Part shown: positions 7,367 through 7,987 of the stretch, one piece after another | Position numbering within the stretch: the first letter of the stretch is position 1 | Layout: each line of letters starts with the position of its first letter | Source of the DNA: Opitutia bacterium UBA7397 | Lineage (GTDB): Bacteria; Verrucomicrobiota; Verrucomicrobiia; Opitutales; UBA953 | Reading direction: 5' to 3' | DNA length: 7,987 nucleotides | Assembly: GCA_002470605.1 (NCBI GenBank) | Contig: DKND01000044.1 | Coordinates: forward strand, 110,881 to 118,867 | Made by a program: the position numbers and the translations under genes | Notes under the pieces: model-generated | Told to the model about the DNA's origin: nothing | Databases searched by the model: none | What the model saw: the letters and a program-made list of their open reading frames with translations, nothing else

Positions 7367-7987
7367 AAACCCTTCGCGATATTGGCGACGAACATAGGCG
7401 TTCGCGGCCTTATCATTGGTGACCTCCATCTTTTCACCGTCCCAGAGAAGCTTTCGATCCGGATAACGGATTGCGAGATTACCCATGAGAACCATTTCGG
7501 ACAAGGGACCCGAGTAATCGAAATTCGACGAAGCGGCTTCGCCGCCCTTACAGGCCCGGATCCAATCCTTCTCGTGTCCGGTGCTGCCACCTAGGATGCG
7601 AGGAATGGTCTTCGCAAGTTTCTTAGCTTCCTGCCGCAGATCGGCATTTAAGATCCGAGGTTTCTCACCATAACATCCGCAAACGATTTTCGCCTTATCA
7701 CCGATGAACAAACAGCCGCCATTATGGTCGCCAAAGGAATCATCTTCTTCCAATTCATCCGGGCGGGAAGGCATCAGACCGCCGTCCCACCACGTGAGTT
7801 CGACGGGCACCAAACCTTCGCGGGCGGGGAACTTGAAACGCGCGATCGAGGACCGCGGATAACACTCGTTCTTGCTCTTGGTCTCGTGACCAAAGCTCTC
7901 GTATACGGTCGAGACATTGCCTTCGACGCTCGTCGGATAGCGCAACTTCAAAGCCATAAAAATAGGGTCGATGATATGACAACCCAT
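7352..7987 (-). CDS. Gfo/Idh/MocA-family oxidoreductase, C-terminal part (5'-partial)
   Basis: Probable NAD(P)-dependent sugar or polyol oxidoreductase of the Gfo/Idh/MocA family, in the variety abundant in Planctomycetota and Verrucomicrobiota. Only the last 211 codons are in the window. The reading frame reaches the right edge and the N-terminal Rossmann domain lies outside. Visible features are GCHIIDPIFMAL at the edge (its His and Asp match the family's catalytic-region D-x-G-x-H-x-x-D pattern), GGCLFIGDKAKI (90-101), GHEKDWIRACKGG (137-149), SNFDYSGPLSEMVLMGNLAI (154-173) and the ending NAYVRRQYREGFGLGV. Such proteins often carry a Tat signal at the N-terminus, which cannot be checked here. 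The substrate cannot be assigned. The first visible Met is not claimed as the start. It converges with uppP, and two hairpins lie at or just after its stop. Confidence 0.92.
   Translation of the reverse strand: MGCHIIDPIFMALKLRYPTSVEGNVSTVYESFGHETKSKNECYPRSSIARFKFPAREGLVPVELTWWDGGLMPSRPDELEEDDSFGDHNGGCLFIGDKAKIVCGCYGEKPRILNADLRQEAKKLAKTIPRILGGSTGHEKDWIRACKGGEAASSNFDYSGPLSEMVLMGNLAIRYPDRKLLWDGEKMEVTNDKAANAYVRRQYREGFGLGV

Overview
The window is an ordinary, densely coded stretch of bacterial chromosome. It carries seven protein genes with clear family assignments and one shorter gene for a DNA-bending protein. I see no rRNA, tRNA, CRISPR array, insertion sequence, prophage or defence gene. The best guess for the host is a member of the Verrucomicrobiota or a related PVC lineage. 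That rests on the planctomycete/verrucomicrobial style of the Gfo/Idh/MocA-type oxidoreductase at the right edge, the moderate-to-high GC content judged by eye, and the near absence of Shine-Dalgarno sequences. It is an inference, not a proof.

Layout from left to right: (1) the 3' part of a rightward zinc-dependent N-acetylmuramoyl-L-alanine amidase with a C-terminal peptidoglycan-binding domain, whose true start lies left of the window. (2) A leftward block of five closely packed genes, transcribed in the order trpB, yicC, HU/IHF-family gene, hisS, murJ (from 6224 down to 764). Gaps are 2 to 12 bases, except 71 bases before the HU/IHF gene. The last gene, murJ, overlaps the 3' end of the convergent amidase gene by 11 bases. 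(3) A 100-base divergent intergenic region (6225-6324) with an 8-base inverted repeat just before the next gene. (4) A rightward uppP/bacA gene with a signal-like N-terminal extension. (5) A short convergent terminator zone with two hairpins. (6) The C-terminal half of a leftward Gfo/Idh/MocA-family oxidoreductase that runs off the right edge.

Functionally, three of the eight genes act on peptidoglycan or its lipid carrier. MurJ flips lipid II outward, UppP recycles undecaprenyl pyrophosphate, and the amidase cleaves the stem peptide from the glycan. The other genes serve tryptophan synthesis (trpB without trpA here), RNA turnover (yicC), nucleoid structure (HU/IHF) and translation (hisS).

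I did not find an obvious new multi-gene system. The points most worth checking are the histidyl-tRNA synthetase, which lacks the usual Glu-Arg of motif 3 and has Asp-to-Ala in its histidine signature; the orphan trpB heading a mixed operon; the inverted repeat covering the uppP translation start region; and the paired hairpins at the uppP/oxidoreductase convergence, one of which has a stop codon in its loop.
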